Shown here: positions 1-8,149 of the stretch, piece by piece | How the letters are laid out: each line of letters begins with the position of its first letter | How positions within the stretch are numbered: the stretch's first letter is position 1 | NCBI GenBank assembly: GCA_030065975.1 | Contig: JASJCN010000011.1 | Location: forward strand, 1 to 62,442 | DNA length: 62,442 bases | Source: Myxococcota bacterium | GTDB taxonomy: Bacteria > Myxococcota_A > UBA9160 > UBA6930 | Direction of reading: 5' to 3' | Notes under the pieces: model-generated | Databases searched by the model: none | The model's input: the letters and a program-made list of their open reading frames with translations, nothing else | Told to the model about the DNA's origin: nothing | Made by a program: the position numbers and the translations under genes

Positions 1-2241
1 GTCCGCGTCGCAGGCGTCGCCGTAGTGCTGGACGCCCGGGAGGACGGCATCGTCGTCCGCGCCGGCGTTCACGTCGGCCTGGTCGGCGTTGGCGACGCCC
101 GTGCAGTTGTCTTCGGGGTCGGCCCGCAGGTCCCCGTCGCTGTCCGGCCCGACGCAGGACGCGAGCCAGGAGTCGATCCAGGCGTCGATCACGCCGGTGC
201 CGAGGGGGTCCACCAGCGAAGTGGCCAGGGGGGGCATCCGGTCCGTGCCGAGATCGTGCATGCGCAGCGACAGGATCGAGAGGGAGGGGTCGCCCGGGAA
301 CAAGAGCTTGGCGCCGGGGACGCCGAGGTCGCTCTGGAGGGGGTCCATCGAGCAGGCCTCGAGCTGCGCCTCGGTCGCGGCGAAGCGGAGGTCCATCGTG
401 GACTGAGCCGAGCCGTCGGGCTGGTGGCAGTGGGAGCAGTTTACGTCGAGATAGGCGCGGGCGCGTTCGTTCAGCACGCCCGACGGGTCCTCCCAGACCG
501 GGTACTGCGGCAGCGCCCGGACGTCGCCCAGCGGCGCCGTGAAGAAGCCCATCGCCTCGAAGGCGAGCAGCTGCTCGCGACTCATCTGCTGGGTGCGCGG
601 CCCCAGGCTCCGGCCGGCCGGGGCCGAGTGGCACTCGAAGCACTGGGTGGGGCCGGGGAGCAGCCAGTCCTGGCCGCCGACCACGATCTCGGTCGGCTCG
701 GGGACGTAGGTGGCCTCGGACTCCGCGGCGTCCCAGGCGTACGTGTAGCCTCCCCACTCCCCGGAGTCGTGGCGTACCAGCAGCCGGGTCTCGACCCGCT
801 CGTCACCGATCCGGAACTCCTTCATCAGCACGGAGCCGATCGGAAGATCCCAATCGTGATCGGGCAAGACGTCGATGGTCTCGCCGTCGGGAAGCGCGAG
901 CCAGCGGAGCTTCTCCGACCCGTCGGACCAGAGCGGGACGTTGACGTCGTAGGGGATCATCGCCGGCACGGGCTGGGTCGGGTCGTCGGGATCGACGCAT
1001 CCCGTCTCGGACAGCCGCCTCGGGAACTCGTCGGGCGTGGTGTCCTCGACGAGCCGGTACACGAGGTTCGCGAGCACGTAGAGCTCTCCGTCCTGCCCCT
1101 CTCCGAAGCCGAAGAGCTTGGGGCCGCCGACGAGCAGCGTCTCGAGGCTGTCGTCCGGCATCAGCGCCCACAGGTTGCCCAGCAGGTCGCCGTACACGTA
1201 GGCACCGGCGAGCTCGGGGAGCGCGGTGCCCCGATAGACGAAGCCTCCCATGACCGCCTGGCCGTCGCCCCCCATGGAGGCGTGGAGGTGGGTCGAGAGC
1301 GGCGGAATCGAGGGCGGAGCGCCCGCACAGCCCCCGGCCGCGATGCACTCGTCTCCCTCGAACCAGGGCCAACCGTAGTTGCCGCCATTCACGATCAGGT
1401 CGACCTCTTCCCACGTCTTCCATCCCACGTCGCCGACCCAGATGTCGCCCGTGAGGGAGTCCGTCGTGACGCGCCACGGCTGTCGGATCCCCCAGGCGAA
1501 GATCTCGGGGGCGCCGCCGCCCTGTGCGAAGGGGTTGCCGGGAGGAATCGTGTACGGCAGCGCGCCATCCACGTCGATCCGCGCGATCGAGCCGTAGAGG
1601 GAGTCGGTGTTCTGAGAGCGGAACAGCAGGCGCCCGTCCCCGCCGTCTCCCAGGCCGAGGTAGAGGAAGCCGTCGAGGCCGAAGGTCATCGCGCCGCCGT
1701 TGTGGAACACGTGGGGCTGCGTGAGCGCGAGGATGATCTCTTCCGAGTCGGGGTCGAAGCTCAGACCCCCGTCGTCCGAATGGAAGCGCGAGAACGTCGT
1801 GACGTAGGGGGATCCGCCTGGCGCGCTATAGGAGACGAAGACGTAGCCGTTGGTCTGGAAGTCCGGGTGGAACGCCATTCCATAGAGGCCCGACTCCTGT
1901 CCGTCCTCGATCTGGCTCCTGATGTTGAGGACGGTCGTCACCGTCGCCGAGCCGTCGGGGTTCTCGACGATCCGCCGGATGAGTCCCGAGTTCTGCGCGA
2001 CCCAGAACACGTTCGGGTCGACGCTCGACTGGTGCAGCCCGACGGCACGCCCGAAGGTGGTGCCGTCGAAAGCCGGGTCCAGCGCGACGTGGACCGGGGC
2101 TTCCGCCCGAGGCGGGCTCGGCGGAGCCAGACAGGTCGGATTGTCGGGTCGCACCGCCGTTTGGGGAGGGGCGCAGTTCGAGGCGCCGAGCAGAGGGAAG
2201 AGCAGGAGGAGGACCAGCAGGCGGGGGCGAGCAGGGGGCAT
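1..2241 (-). CDS. PQQ-type sugar dehydrogenase fused to diheme cytochrome c region (partial)
   Basis: The frame is open from the ATG at 2241 to the window edge (747 codons, no stop), so the C-terminus lies outside. An N-terminal hydrophobic signal of about 20 residues (LLVLLLLFPLLGASN) is followed by a glucose/sorbosone-dehydrogenase-type beta-propeller, with motifs such as HPDFQTNGYVFVSYS and GDVGWKTWEEVDLI. Then comes a region with two heme-binding motifs, CFECH (residues 534-538) and CSHCH (602-606), and finally an Asp-rich tail resembling thrombospondin type 3 calcium repeats (DSDGDLRADPEDNC). The cytochrome part resembles the SO2930 diheme family. Inferred role: periplasmic or surface oxidation of a sugar or alcohol, with electrons passed to c-type hemes. 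The substrate is unknown. Confidence 0.88.
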   Translation of the reverse strand, partial: MPPARPRLLVLLLLFPLLGASNCAPPQTAVRPDNPTCLAPPSPPRAEAPVHVALDPAFDGTTFGRAVGLHQSSVDPNVFWVAQNSGLIRRIVENPDGSATVTTVLNIRSQIEDGQESGLYGMAFHPDFQTNGYVFVSYSAPGGSPYVTTFSRFHSDDGGLSFDPDSEEIILALTQPHVFHNGGAMTFGLDGFLYLGLGDGGDGRLLFRSQNTDSLYGSIARIDVDGALPYTIPPGNPFAQGGGAPEIFAWGIRQPWRVTTDSLTGDIWVGDVGWKTWEEVDLIVNGGNYGWPWFEGDECIAAGGCAGAPPSIPPLSTHLHASMGGDGQAVMGGFVYRGTALPELAGAYVYGDLLGNLWALMPDDSLETLLVGGPKLFGFGEGQDGELYVLANLVYRLVEDTTPDEFPRRLSETGCVDPDDPTQPVPAMIPYDVNVPLWSDGSEKLRWLALPDGETIDVLPDHDWDLPIGSVLMKEFRIGDERVETRLLVRHDSGEWGGYTYAWDAAESEATYVPEPTEIVVGGQDWLLPGPTQCFECHSAPAGRSLGPRTQQMSREQLLAFEAMGFFTAPLGDVRALPQYPVWEDPSGVLNERARAYLDVNCSHCHQPDGSAQSTMDLRFAATEAQLEACSMDPLQSDLGVPGAKLLFPGDPSLSILSLRMHDLGTDRMPPLATSLVDPLGTGVIDAWIDSWLASCVGPDSDGDLRADPEDNCTGVANADQADVNAGADDDAVLPGVQHYGDACDAD

Positions 2242-2307
2242 CCCTGGATGTTCGATCAGGGAGCGCCGTCCAGCAAGGCGCCGGATTGGCACCGCACACC
2301 CCTCCCG

Positions 2308-3105
2308 CTAGGCGTTCGCTCTCGGGCCGAACAGCACGCGCGCCCCGATCTCCCGGTGGTCGAGGCCTGCGGCGTGATCGATCTTGGCGATCCACGCCGG
2401 GCGCTCGAGCGTCGACTTCAGGATCGCGCTCTCGACCCCCCGGTGAGCGAGCGCTTCGGCGGTCGCGTCCCACCAGGGGCTGACGGCGCCCGAGAGCGGC
2501 TCGAGGATCAGGACGCGAGCGCCGCGCTCGATGCCCCGCTCGAGCTCCCGGAGCAGGCCCGCGCGGCTCGCGTCGTCGAGCTCGTTCAGCAGATAGCCGG
2601 CCACCGCGAGATCCCCGGCGCGCAGAGGAGGCAGGCCCGCGGGCAGCGTGGCGCGCCGGGTCCGGCCGGGCACGCCGAAGGCGCGAAACGTGTGGCGGGC
2701 CTCGCCGAGGAGCCAGCCCGAGCGGTCGATCCCGAGCACGGGCGGGGGGTCGGCGTGGGCGCGGGCCATCGCCACGCCACACGCGGCGGTTCCGCACCCG
2801 AGGTCGAGGATGCGCTGTGCGCCGAGCCGTTCGGCGCCGATGGCCAGCACGGCCTGATGGGTGGCGAGGAAGTGGAGCGGTGCGTAGTAGGTCGCGAACG
2901 CCGCACGCCGGGCCGGGCTCTCGGTGGCGCGCCGTCCGAGCTGCCCGGCTCGGCGCGACTCGACGTAGACCGACGAGACCGACTGCACGCCGCGCCGCAC
3001 GTCGCGCACCGACAGGCCGCTGCGCGCAACGGCTCCCTCGATCCACGCATCGAGCTGCGCCGCGAGATCGCCCGTCAGGCGGAGCTCGTCGGGCGCCGCG
3101 GCCAT
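2308..3105 (-). CDS. class I SAM-dependent methyltransferase, possibly Rsm22-like
   Basis: A 265-residue protein. The SAM-binding motif I is clear (ILDLGCGTAACG), followed by the motif II acidic residue in LGIDRS. A Tyr/Arg-rich segment before the Rossmann fold (SSVYVESRR, then FATYYAPLHFLATH) recalls Rsm22-type ribosomal small-subunit methyltransferases, but I cannot confirm that family from sequence alone. The ATG at 3105 lies 4 nt after the stop of the upstream thiolase-like gene, so the two are probably co-transcribed. There is no signal peptide, so the protein is cytoplasmic. The substrate is unknown. Confidence 0.75.
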   Translation of the reverse strand: MAAAPDELRLTGDLAAQLDAWIEGAVARSGLSVRDVRRGVQSVSSVYVESRRAGQLGRRATESPARRAAFATYYAPLHFLATHQAVLAIGAERLGAQRILDLGCGTAACGVAMARAHADPPPVLGIDRSGWLLGEARHTFRAFGVPGRTRRATLPAGLPPLRAGDLAVAGYLLNELDDASRAGLLRELERGIERGARVLILEPLSGAVSPWWDATAEALAHRGVESAILKSTLERPAWIAKIDHAAGLDHREIGARVLFGPRANA

Positions 3106-3109
3106 GGCC

Positions 3110-4633
3110 TCAGCTCGGGTCGCTCGGTTCGATCGGGTCGATCGGTTCGAAGCGCACGACCTCGTCTTCGACGCGCAGGCTTCCGCGCGCTCCGACGAAC
3201 TCGCTCTCGTCGATCCCGGCGAGCAGGTCGCGGTCGGCCGGCGTGTTCGCGACGAAGCGGCGCCCCGCGTCGGTGCGACCCAGGACGATGCCGCGGCTCG
3301 GCCCCGTGTGGTCGTACTCGACGGTGTAGGCCTCGACGCGACCCTCCCCACTCGGCGCCTCGTCGACCTCCACGGCCTCGCCCGGAGGCGCCGGTCGTGG
3401 GGCGCGCGGATCGCCGGGGCGCGGGATGCGCCCGTAGACGCCGGCCGCGTGCTTCGAGAAGTACATGCCGAGGGCGGTGACCAGCCCGGTCCCCCCGCTC
3501 TCGCGCAGCGTCTCGACCATTCGCGCGATGCCCGCCAGGCTGTAGGCGTTGCCCGGGCCACCGGCGAAGGCCAGGCCTCCGGTCTGGGTCAGCGGCCGCG
3601 AGTCGTCGGGCCCGATGCCGAGCGCCTCGCACGCGAGCTCCACCGCCACCGGGAAGCAGCTGTAGAGGTCGAAGGCGTCGACCTCGTCGGCGTCGATGCC
3701 CGCCTCGGCGAGGGCGCCCTCGATGGCGCGATGCTGGGAGGGGCAGCGAGACAGGTCTGCGCGTTCGCTCACGAACCACGGCTCCTCGGTGGCTTCGCCG
3801 CAGCCCCAGAGGTGCGTCCAGCGGTCCATGTCGATGCCGAGGGCACGCGCGCGCGATGCCGAGGTCACCACGACCGCCGCCGCCTGGTCGACCTCCATCA
3901 CCGCGTTCATGTACTTGGTGTAGGGCGACGCGATCAGCCGGTTCGTCTCGCTCGGCGTCGCGATCTCCTCCGCCGTGTGCGCCGTCGGAAACCAGGCGTT
4001 CGGGTTGTCCGCGGCGACGCGTGCGAAGTGCTCGTAGAGCCGGCCGAGGGCGGCGCGGTGCTCGGCCACGCCGCGGCCCAGGCGGGCGCGCAGGGCGTGC
4101 TCGAACATCGGGTAGATGTTGCGCGGGAAGAAGAGGCCGTGGCGCACCTCGAGGTCGCTCGAGCCCGGCTTGTCCTCGCCCCAGTACTCGTGACCCGGCC
4201 CGGGGGGCGGGCCCTCCTTCGGCCAGGAGAGCTCGACCTCGGCCTTCCGGGCCAGCCGCCGCGAGCGGATCGCCTCGCCGCCGGCCACGAGCGCGGCGCC
4301 CACGTGTCCCTCGCGGATGCGCCGGGCCAGCTCGTTGATCACGCTCTGGGGCGTGTTGCCGCCCGCTGCCGTGTCGATGGGCCGGGCACGGCCGGTGCCG
4401 AGCCGTGCGCACAGCAGCGTGGCCGCGCTCGGGTAGCGCCAGCCGAGGACGTTCACGGCCACCACGTGATCCAGGGAGCCGAGCAGGTCGGCGCTGGCCT
4501 GGGCGTCGCGAATGGCCTCGTGGCTCGCGTCGGCCATCAGGCCGACGGCATCCGACGCTTTGCCCGGCTCGATCTCACGCTGGAGGGCCTGCCCGACCCC
4601 GACGACGACGATCTGCTGGTCTTCCGATTCCAT
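3110..4633 (-). CDS. thiolase-like protein type 1 (TLP1-like), catalytic Cys absent
   Basis: A 507-residue thiolase-fold protein, longer than ordinary thiolases (about 390) because of an extra C-terminal domain of roughly 110 residues. That fits the TLP1 class with its OB-like add-on. At the position of the nucleophilic Cys of biosynthetic thiolases the sequence reads DTAAGGNTPQ, with Ala at residue 89. The GHP-type loop is GGLAFAGGPGNAYSLAG, and the usual CxG motif is replaced by GMYFSKHAAGVYG. The protein should therefore bind CoA esters without normal Claisen chemistry; no function is established. It is the first gene of a leftward unit with the methyltransferase. There is no Shine-Dalgarno, but a -10 box ends 8 nt before the ATG. 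Confidence 0.85.
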   Translation of the reverse strand: MESEDQQIVVVGVGQALQREIEPGKASDAVGLMADASHEAIRDAQASADLLGSLDHVVAVNVLGWRYPSAATLLCARLGTGRARPIDTAAGGNTPQSVINELARRIREGHVGAALVAGGEAIRSRRLARKAEVELSWPKEGPPPGPGHEYWGEDKPGSSDLEVRHGLFFPRNIYPMFEHALRARLGRGVAEHRAALGRLYEHFARVAADNPNAWFPTAHTAEEIATPSETNRLIASPYTKYMNAVMEVDQAAAVVVTSASRARALGIDMDRWTHLWGCGEATEEPWFVSERADLSRCPSQHRAIEGALAEAGIDADEVDAFDLYSCFPVAVELACEALGIGPDDSRPLTQTGGLAFAGGPGNAYSLAGIARMVETLRESGGTGLVTALGMYFSKHAAGVYGRIPRPGDPRAPRPAPPGEAVEVDEAPSGEGRVEAYTVEYDHTGPSRGIVLGRTDAGRRFVANTPADRDLLAGIDESEFVGARGSLRVEDEVVRFEPIDPIEPSDPS

Positions 4634-4641
4634 GGCGCCGA

Positions 4642-4647
4642 ACGGTA
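4642..4647 (-). promoter_or_regulatory. -10 box of a putative leaderless promoter (thiolase-like gene)
   Basis: TACCGT, within GCTACCGT, on the minus strand ends 8 nt before the ATG at 4633. No Shine-Dalgarno is present, so transcription should start at or next to the start codon. No convincing -35 is visible. Confidence 0.4.
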
Positions 4648-4707
4648 GCTCAGCCGTCGCTCCCCGACGGAGATCCGGCAACTGTCCGGCCCCTGGTGGC
4701 CGCTCGG

Positions 4708-5355
4708 CTAGCGCCAGGCGAAGACGGGCTGCTCGAAGTGGATCACCCGGGTGTCGCGGCCGTGGATCGCCACCTCGCGCAGCTGGAAGAGCAGGGCGGC
4801 CGTCGGCGCGTGGATCTGCGTTCCGACCAGCGGGATCGAGATCACCGGGCGATCGCTCTCGGGGATGCTGCGCAGCATCGGCACCTCGGGCCCGTCGAGC
4901 TCGGCGAGCGGAACGCGATAGACCTCGGCCACCTCCTCGGGGTTCGGGCGCAGACGGGCGTTCGCGCCGCCCCACACGACCAGGGGCGTGATCACGTAGC
5001 CCGAGCGGGTCGGGTAGTCGTCGAGCCGGCCGAGCACGGCGTCGGCGTCGAGCGCGAGGCCGACCTCTTCTTGGGTCTCGCGCAGCGCCGCCTCCTCGGG
5101 GGTCTCGCCGGGATCGAGGCGCCCGCCCGGAAGCGCCCACTGGCCGCTGTGCCTGCGCAGCCCCCGGGAGCGTCGGGTCAAGACGAAGCAGGGGCGCGAC
5201 TGGGCGTCGGGAATCAGGGTGAGCGCGACGGCCGCGTGGCGGCGCCCCTCGAGGGGCTGGGAGACCTGCTCGAAGCCCGCCAGGTTCGCGGCGACGCGGT
5301 CGCGCAGATCCCCGAGGGCGTCGTGCGCTCCGCTGGCTTGGTCTCCCGGGCTCAT
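4708..5355 (-). CDS. Nudix hydrolase, CoA-pyrophosphatase (NudL) type
   Basis: A 215-residue protein with a Nudix box: G-x5-E-x7-RE, then QEEVGL. It is preceded by CFVLTRRSRGLRRHSGQW, which resembles the region before the Nudix box in CoA diphosphatases (NudL/PCD1). Inferred reaction: hydrolysis of CoA or oxidised CoA to phosphopantetheine and adenosine 3',5'-bisphosphate. Its position next to CoA-ester genes fits, but other nucleoside-diphosphate substrates are possible. The third residue of the RE-U part is Thr rather than aliphatic. Start ATG at 5355 is chosen because a -10 box lies 9 nt upstream; it is divergent from the hydrolase at 5412. Confidence 0.88.
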   Translation of the reverse strand: MSPGDQASGAHDALGDLRDRVAANLAGFEQVSQPLEGRRHAAVALTLIPDAQSRPCFVLTRRSRGLRRHSGQWALPGGRLDPGETPEEAALRETQEEVGLALDADAVLGRLDDYPTRSGYVITPLVVWGGANARLRPNPEEVAEVYRVPLAELDGPEVPMLRSIPESDRPVISIPLVGTQIHAPTAALLFQLREVAIHGRDTRVIHFEQPVFAWR

Positions 5356-5364
5356 GGCCAGGCC

Positions 5365-5370
5365 AGGATA
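5365..5370 (-). promoter_or_regulatory. -10 box of a putative leaderless promoter (Nudix gene)
   Basis: TATCCT on the minus strand ends 9 nt before the ATG at 5355, and there is no Shine-Dalgarno. It is back to back with the box at 5397-5402, so the 56-nt divergent gap holds both promoters. Confidence 0.4.
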
Positions 5371-5396
5371 GCGGGGCCTCCGGACGCCCCCGCAGC

Positions 5397-5402
5397 TACG
5401 CT
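5397..5402 (+). promoter_or_regulatory. -10 box of a putative leaderless promoter (alpha/beta hydrolase)
   Basis: TACGCT, within GCTACGCT, ends 9 nt before the ATG at 5412. No Shine-Dalgarno is present. Confidence 0.4.
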
Positions 5403-5411
5403 CCGGCGCCG

Positions 5412-6302
5412 ATGGAGCCCATGCAGACCGCCCGCCGCATCCTCGACGATGCGAAGCCCCGCCGGCTCCGCCTTCCGGAGCGCGGCATCGAGATCGGGCT
5501 GCTCGAGTGGGAGGGCGCGGGGCCGACGCTGCTGCTGCACCACGCCAACGGCTTCTGCAAGGGCACCCTCGGTCTGGTCGCCGACGCCCTGCGCAACGAC
5601 CACCACGTCGTCGCCATGGACGCGCGCGGGCACGGCGACTCCTCCCACCCCGAAGGGCCGCTGGTCGCGACCTGGAACGATTTCGCCGATGACGTCGCCG
5701 CCGTGGCCAGGGCGCTCGCCGCGGAGCGTGGCGAGGAGCGCCTCGCATTCGGTGTCGGCCACTCCTTCGGTGGCACCGTCACGCTCGGAGCCAGCGCCCG
5801 ACAACCGGGCCTCTTCGAGCGACTGGTGCTGATCGATCCCGTGGTACCGGTGCGGACCGGGTCGTCGGGCGAGCGCCCCGAGCACCTGGTGCGACTGATC
5901 GAGGGCGCCCGCAAGCGCCGACACGAGTGGCCTTCGCGCGAGGAGGCCCGCAGCTGGTTCGCCGAGCGCTCGCTCTTCGCCGACTGGCAGCCCGAGGCCC
6001 TCGACCTCTACGTGCTCGACGGTCTCCGGCCGTGCCCCGGCGGGGTCGTCCTCAAGTGCTCGGGAGAGGCCGAGGCCACGGTCTTCGAGAGCGGCGGGCG
6101 CACGGACCCGATGGCGTGGGCGCGGGCGTCGCCGGCGCCCTGCCGCGTGCTCTGGGCCTCCGGCGGGAACTTCCCGCGCGCGGTCCACGAGGCGCTGGCG
6201 GCGGAGATGTCCGCGGGAGAGGTGGTCACGGTGGATGCGGGGCACCTCGTTCCGATGGAGCGTCCCGACCTCGTGGTCGCGGAGATCCGCCGCTTCCCAT
6301 AG
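5412..6302 (+). CDS. alpha/beta hydrolase
   Basis: A 296-residue alpha/beta hydrolase. The nucleophile elbow is GHSFGG, with Ser at residue 118. The likely catalytic His is residue 278 in AGHLVPMERPD, and the oxyanion region is LLLHHANGFCK. The DARGHGDSS motif is typical of the epoxide hydrolase/haloalkane dehalogenase-like superfamily. It is cytoplasmic, without a signal peptide. It is followed within 20 nt by a cupin gene and then a CoA-transferase, so the three may form one catabolic unit; the substrate is unknown. Confidence 0.88.
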   Translation: MEPMQTARRILDDAKPRRLRLPERGIEIGLLEWEGAGPTLLLHHANGFCKGTLGLVADALRNDHHVVAMDARGHGDSSHPEGPLVATWNDFADDVAAVARALAAERGEERLAFGVGHSFGGTVTLGASARQPGLFERLVLIDPVVPVRTGSSGERPEHLVRLIEGARKRRHEWPSREEARSWFAERSLFADWQPEALDLYVLDGLRPCPGGVVLKCSGEAEATVFESGGRTDPMAWARASPAPCRVLWASGGNFPRAVHEALAAEMSAGEVVTVDAGHLVPMERPDLVVAEIRRFP

Positions 6303-6320
6303 CATCGTTCGCCGGTCCCG

Positions 6321-6374
6321 ATGTCGTCGTCGGAGGCGATGTCGTCGTCGGAGGCGATGTCGTCGACGGAGCGA
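6321..6374 (+). repeat. three tandem 18-bp repeats carrying alternative ATG starts
   Basis: Units at 6321-6338, 6339-6356 and 6357-6374. The first two are identical (ATGTCGTCGTCGGAGGCG) and the third differs at a few places. Each unit begins with an in-frame ATG and encodes MSSSEA or MSSTER. The repeat forms the extreme N-terminus of the following cupin gene and multiplies its possible start codons. Confidence 0.9.
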
Positions 6375-6758
6375 GTCCATCGACGGACCGCACGAACCCT
6401 CGCCCAGGAGCCGCGATTGTCCTCCCTCGAACACCCTACGGCCATCCGACCCGAGGAGCACGCGGAGTTCCGCGACGGCAAGATGGGCAAGGCCACGCTC
6501 TTCGAGTCCGAGCGCATCCTCGTCGGGCTGAACTGCTTCGAGCCCGGCCAGGATCACGCCCTCCACGCCCACGCCGGGATGGACAAGGTCTACCACGTGC
6601 TCGAAGGCGAAGGCGTCTTCCTGCTCGAGGGTCGCGAGATTCCGATGCACGCGGGGCTGATGCTGGTGGCGCCCGAGGGCGTGCCCCACGGCATCCGCAA
6701 CAGCGGCGCCGAGCGCCTGGTGGTGCTCGCCGTGCTCGCACCCGGGCCCTCGGCATGA
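6321..6758 (+). CDS. small cupin-domain protein
   Basis: A single-domain cupin of up to 145 residues. The conserved barrel is seen as GQDHALHAHAGMDKVYHVLEG (His, His and Glu-like metal ligands) and the second motif as APEGVPHGIRNSG. The first roughly 18 residues come from a tandem repeat with three in-frame ATGs, so the true start could be 6321, 6339 or 6357; the cupin fold begins near residue 40. Its stop overlaps the start of the CoA-transferase (ATGA), which implies translational coupling. Function is unknown: small cupins of this kind can be dioxygenases, isomerases or sensors. Confidence 0.82.
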   Translation: MSSSEAMSSSEAMSSTERVHRRTARTLAQEPRLSSLEHPTAIRPEEHAEFRDGKMGKATLFESERILVGLNCFEPGQDHALHAHAGMDKVYHVLEGEGVFLLEGREIPMHAGLMLVAPEGVPHGIRNSGAERLVVLAVLAPGPSA

Positions 6759-7963
6759 GCGACGAGTCCGCGCTCCCCCTGGCCGGGATCCGCGTCGTCG
6801 AGGCGGCACACTTCGTCGCCGTCCCGTCGGCGGGCGCATTGCTCGCCGACCTCGGTGCCGACGTGATCAAGATCGAGCAGCCGCCGCGGGGCGAGATGTA
6901 TCGCCGCTCGCGCCCGCGCTACGGCGGCTACGACAGCGACTTCCCCGAGAACCCGGCCTTCCACATGGACAACCGGGGCAAGCGCTCGATCGTGCTCGAC
7001 CTGACGAAGCCCGCCGAGCTCGACGCGCTGACCCGGCTGATCGGAACCGCCGACGTGTTCCTCACGAACCTGTTGCCCAAGCGTCGGGTGAAGTACGGGC
7101 TCGATCACGAGACGCTCCTGGCCCGGCATCCGCGGCTCATCGTGGGCGCGATCAACGGCTACGGCCTGGGGGGCGACGAGGCCGACCGGCCCGCCTTCGA
7201 CTATGCGGCGTACTGGGCCCGCACGGGGCTGATGGACGCCATGCGCGACGAGGGCGTCGCCCCGTCGCTCCAGCGTCCGGGGGTGGGCGATCACGCGGCG
7301 GGCTCGAACCTCGTGGTCGCCGTGATGGCGGCGCTGCGCCTGCGCGACCAGAACGGCAAGGGGCGCTACGTCGAGACCTCGCTGCTGCAGACCGGCCTGC
7401 ACGTCATGGGCAACGACGTCGCGCTCTCGCTGGTGACCGGAACGCCGGTGCGGCGCCACGACCGCACCCGGGCGCCGAACCCGCTCTGGAATAGCTACCC
7501 GGTGGCCGAGGATCGCTGGATCCTGCTCGTGATGATCGAGGCCGACCGCTACTGGGAGCCGCTGTGCAAGGCGATCGGCCGCGAGGACCTGCTCGCGGAC
7601 GAGCGCTTCCAGGACGGCTTCGGCCGGGCCGAGAACGCGGAGGCCCTGATCGGCGAGCTCGAGGCGACCTTCCAGCAGGCGCCGCTCGAAGAGTGGAAGC
7701 CGCGGCTGAACGCGGCCGGCCTGATCTGGTCGCCCGTGCAGCGCCTGGACGAGACCATCGCGGACGATCAGGCCCGGGCCATGGGCTACTTCCAGGGCCT
7801 CGAGCACCCCGAGGCCGGCCCCTTCGAGACCGTGGGTCCGCCCCTTCGCATGACCGGCGTCGCGGTCGGGGCCACCGAGCCCATCTCCCCGGTCGATGCC
7901 GACCGCCGCGCCGTGCTGCGCGAGGCGGGCCTGAGCGAGGACGAGATCGACGCCCTGGGCTGA
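6755..7963 (+). CDS. CaiB/BaiF (family III) CoA-transferase
   Basis: A 402-residue family III acyl-CoA transferase. Seen: the N-terminal signature LAGIRVVEAAHFVAVPSAGALLADLGADVIKIE (in pieces), the strand GKRSIVLDLTKP, and GVGDHAAGSN, which holds the expected catalytic Asp. Members transfer CoA between carboxylic acids. Inferred: activation of a substrate acid made by the neighbouring hydrolase or cupin. The ATG lies inside the preceding cupin stop (ATGA). A hairpin follows at 8003-8018. Confidence 0.9.
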   Translation: MSDESALPLAGIRVVEAAHFVAVPSAGALLADLGADVIKIEQPPRGEMYRRSRPRYGGYDSDFPENPAFHMDNRGKRSIVLDLTKPAELDALTRLIGTADVFLTNLLPKRRVKYGLDHETLLARHPRLIVGAINGYGLGGDEADRPAFDYAAYWARTGLMDAMRDEGVAPSLQRPGVGDHAAGSNLVVAVMAALRLRDQNGKGRYVETSLLQTGLHVMGNDVALSLVTGTPVRRHDRTRAPNPLWNSYPVAEDRWILLVMIEADRYWEPLCKAIGREDLLADERFQDGFGRAENAEALIGELEATFQQAPLEEWKPRLNAAGLIWSPVQRLDETIADDQARAMGYFQGLEHPEAGPFETVGPPLRMTGVAVGATEPISPVDADRRAVLREAGLSEDEIDALG

Positions 7964-8002
7964 CCCCTCGGCCCGGATTCCTGCTCGTTCGTGAGGGCCC
8001 CA

Positions 8003-8018
8003 GTCCCGGGATCGGGAC
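8003..8018 (+). terminator. possible terminator hairpin after the CoA-transferase
   Basis: GTCCCG and CGGGAC form a 6-bp perfect stem with a GGAT loop, 40 nt after the CoA-transferase stop. There is no following T tract, so termination is only a possibility. Confidence 0.3.
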
Positions 8019-8149
8019 GGGCTCCCCACCCCGCCCAAGGCCGCCGCTGAGACCGCCGGCGGACGCTGGCGACGACTGGGTGAGGCGACCTGGATCATCC
8101 GTTCCCAAACGGTGTCAACCCGGACCGCCTTTCCGCCGATGCGCGAGCC

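Noticed and set aside
3115-3165. GATCG-rich microsatellite near the end of the thiolase-like gene
   Set aside because: It is coding and translates to an ordinary Pro/Asp/Glu tail (FEPIDPIEPSDPS).
25-3480. Long open frame on the plus strand (about 1150 codons) opposite the dehydrogenase, methyltransferase and thiolase-like genes
   Set aside because: Low-complexity, Arg/Gly/Glu-rich product without motifs; the minus-strand genes have clear domains. Typical of GC-rich antisense frames.
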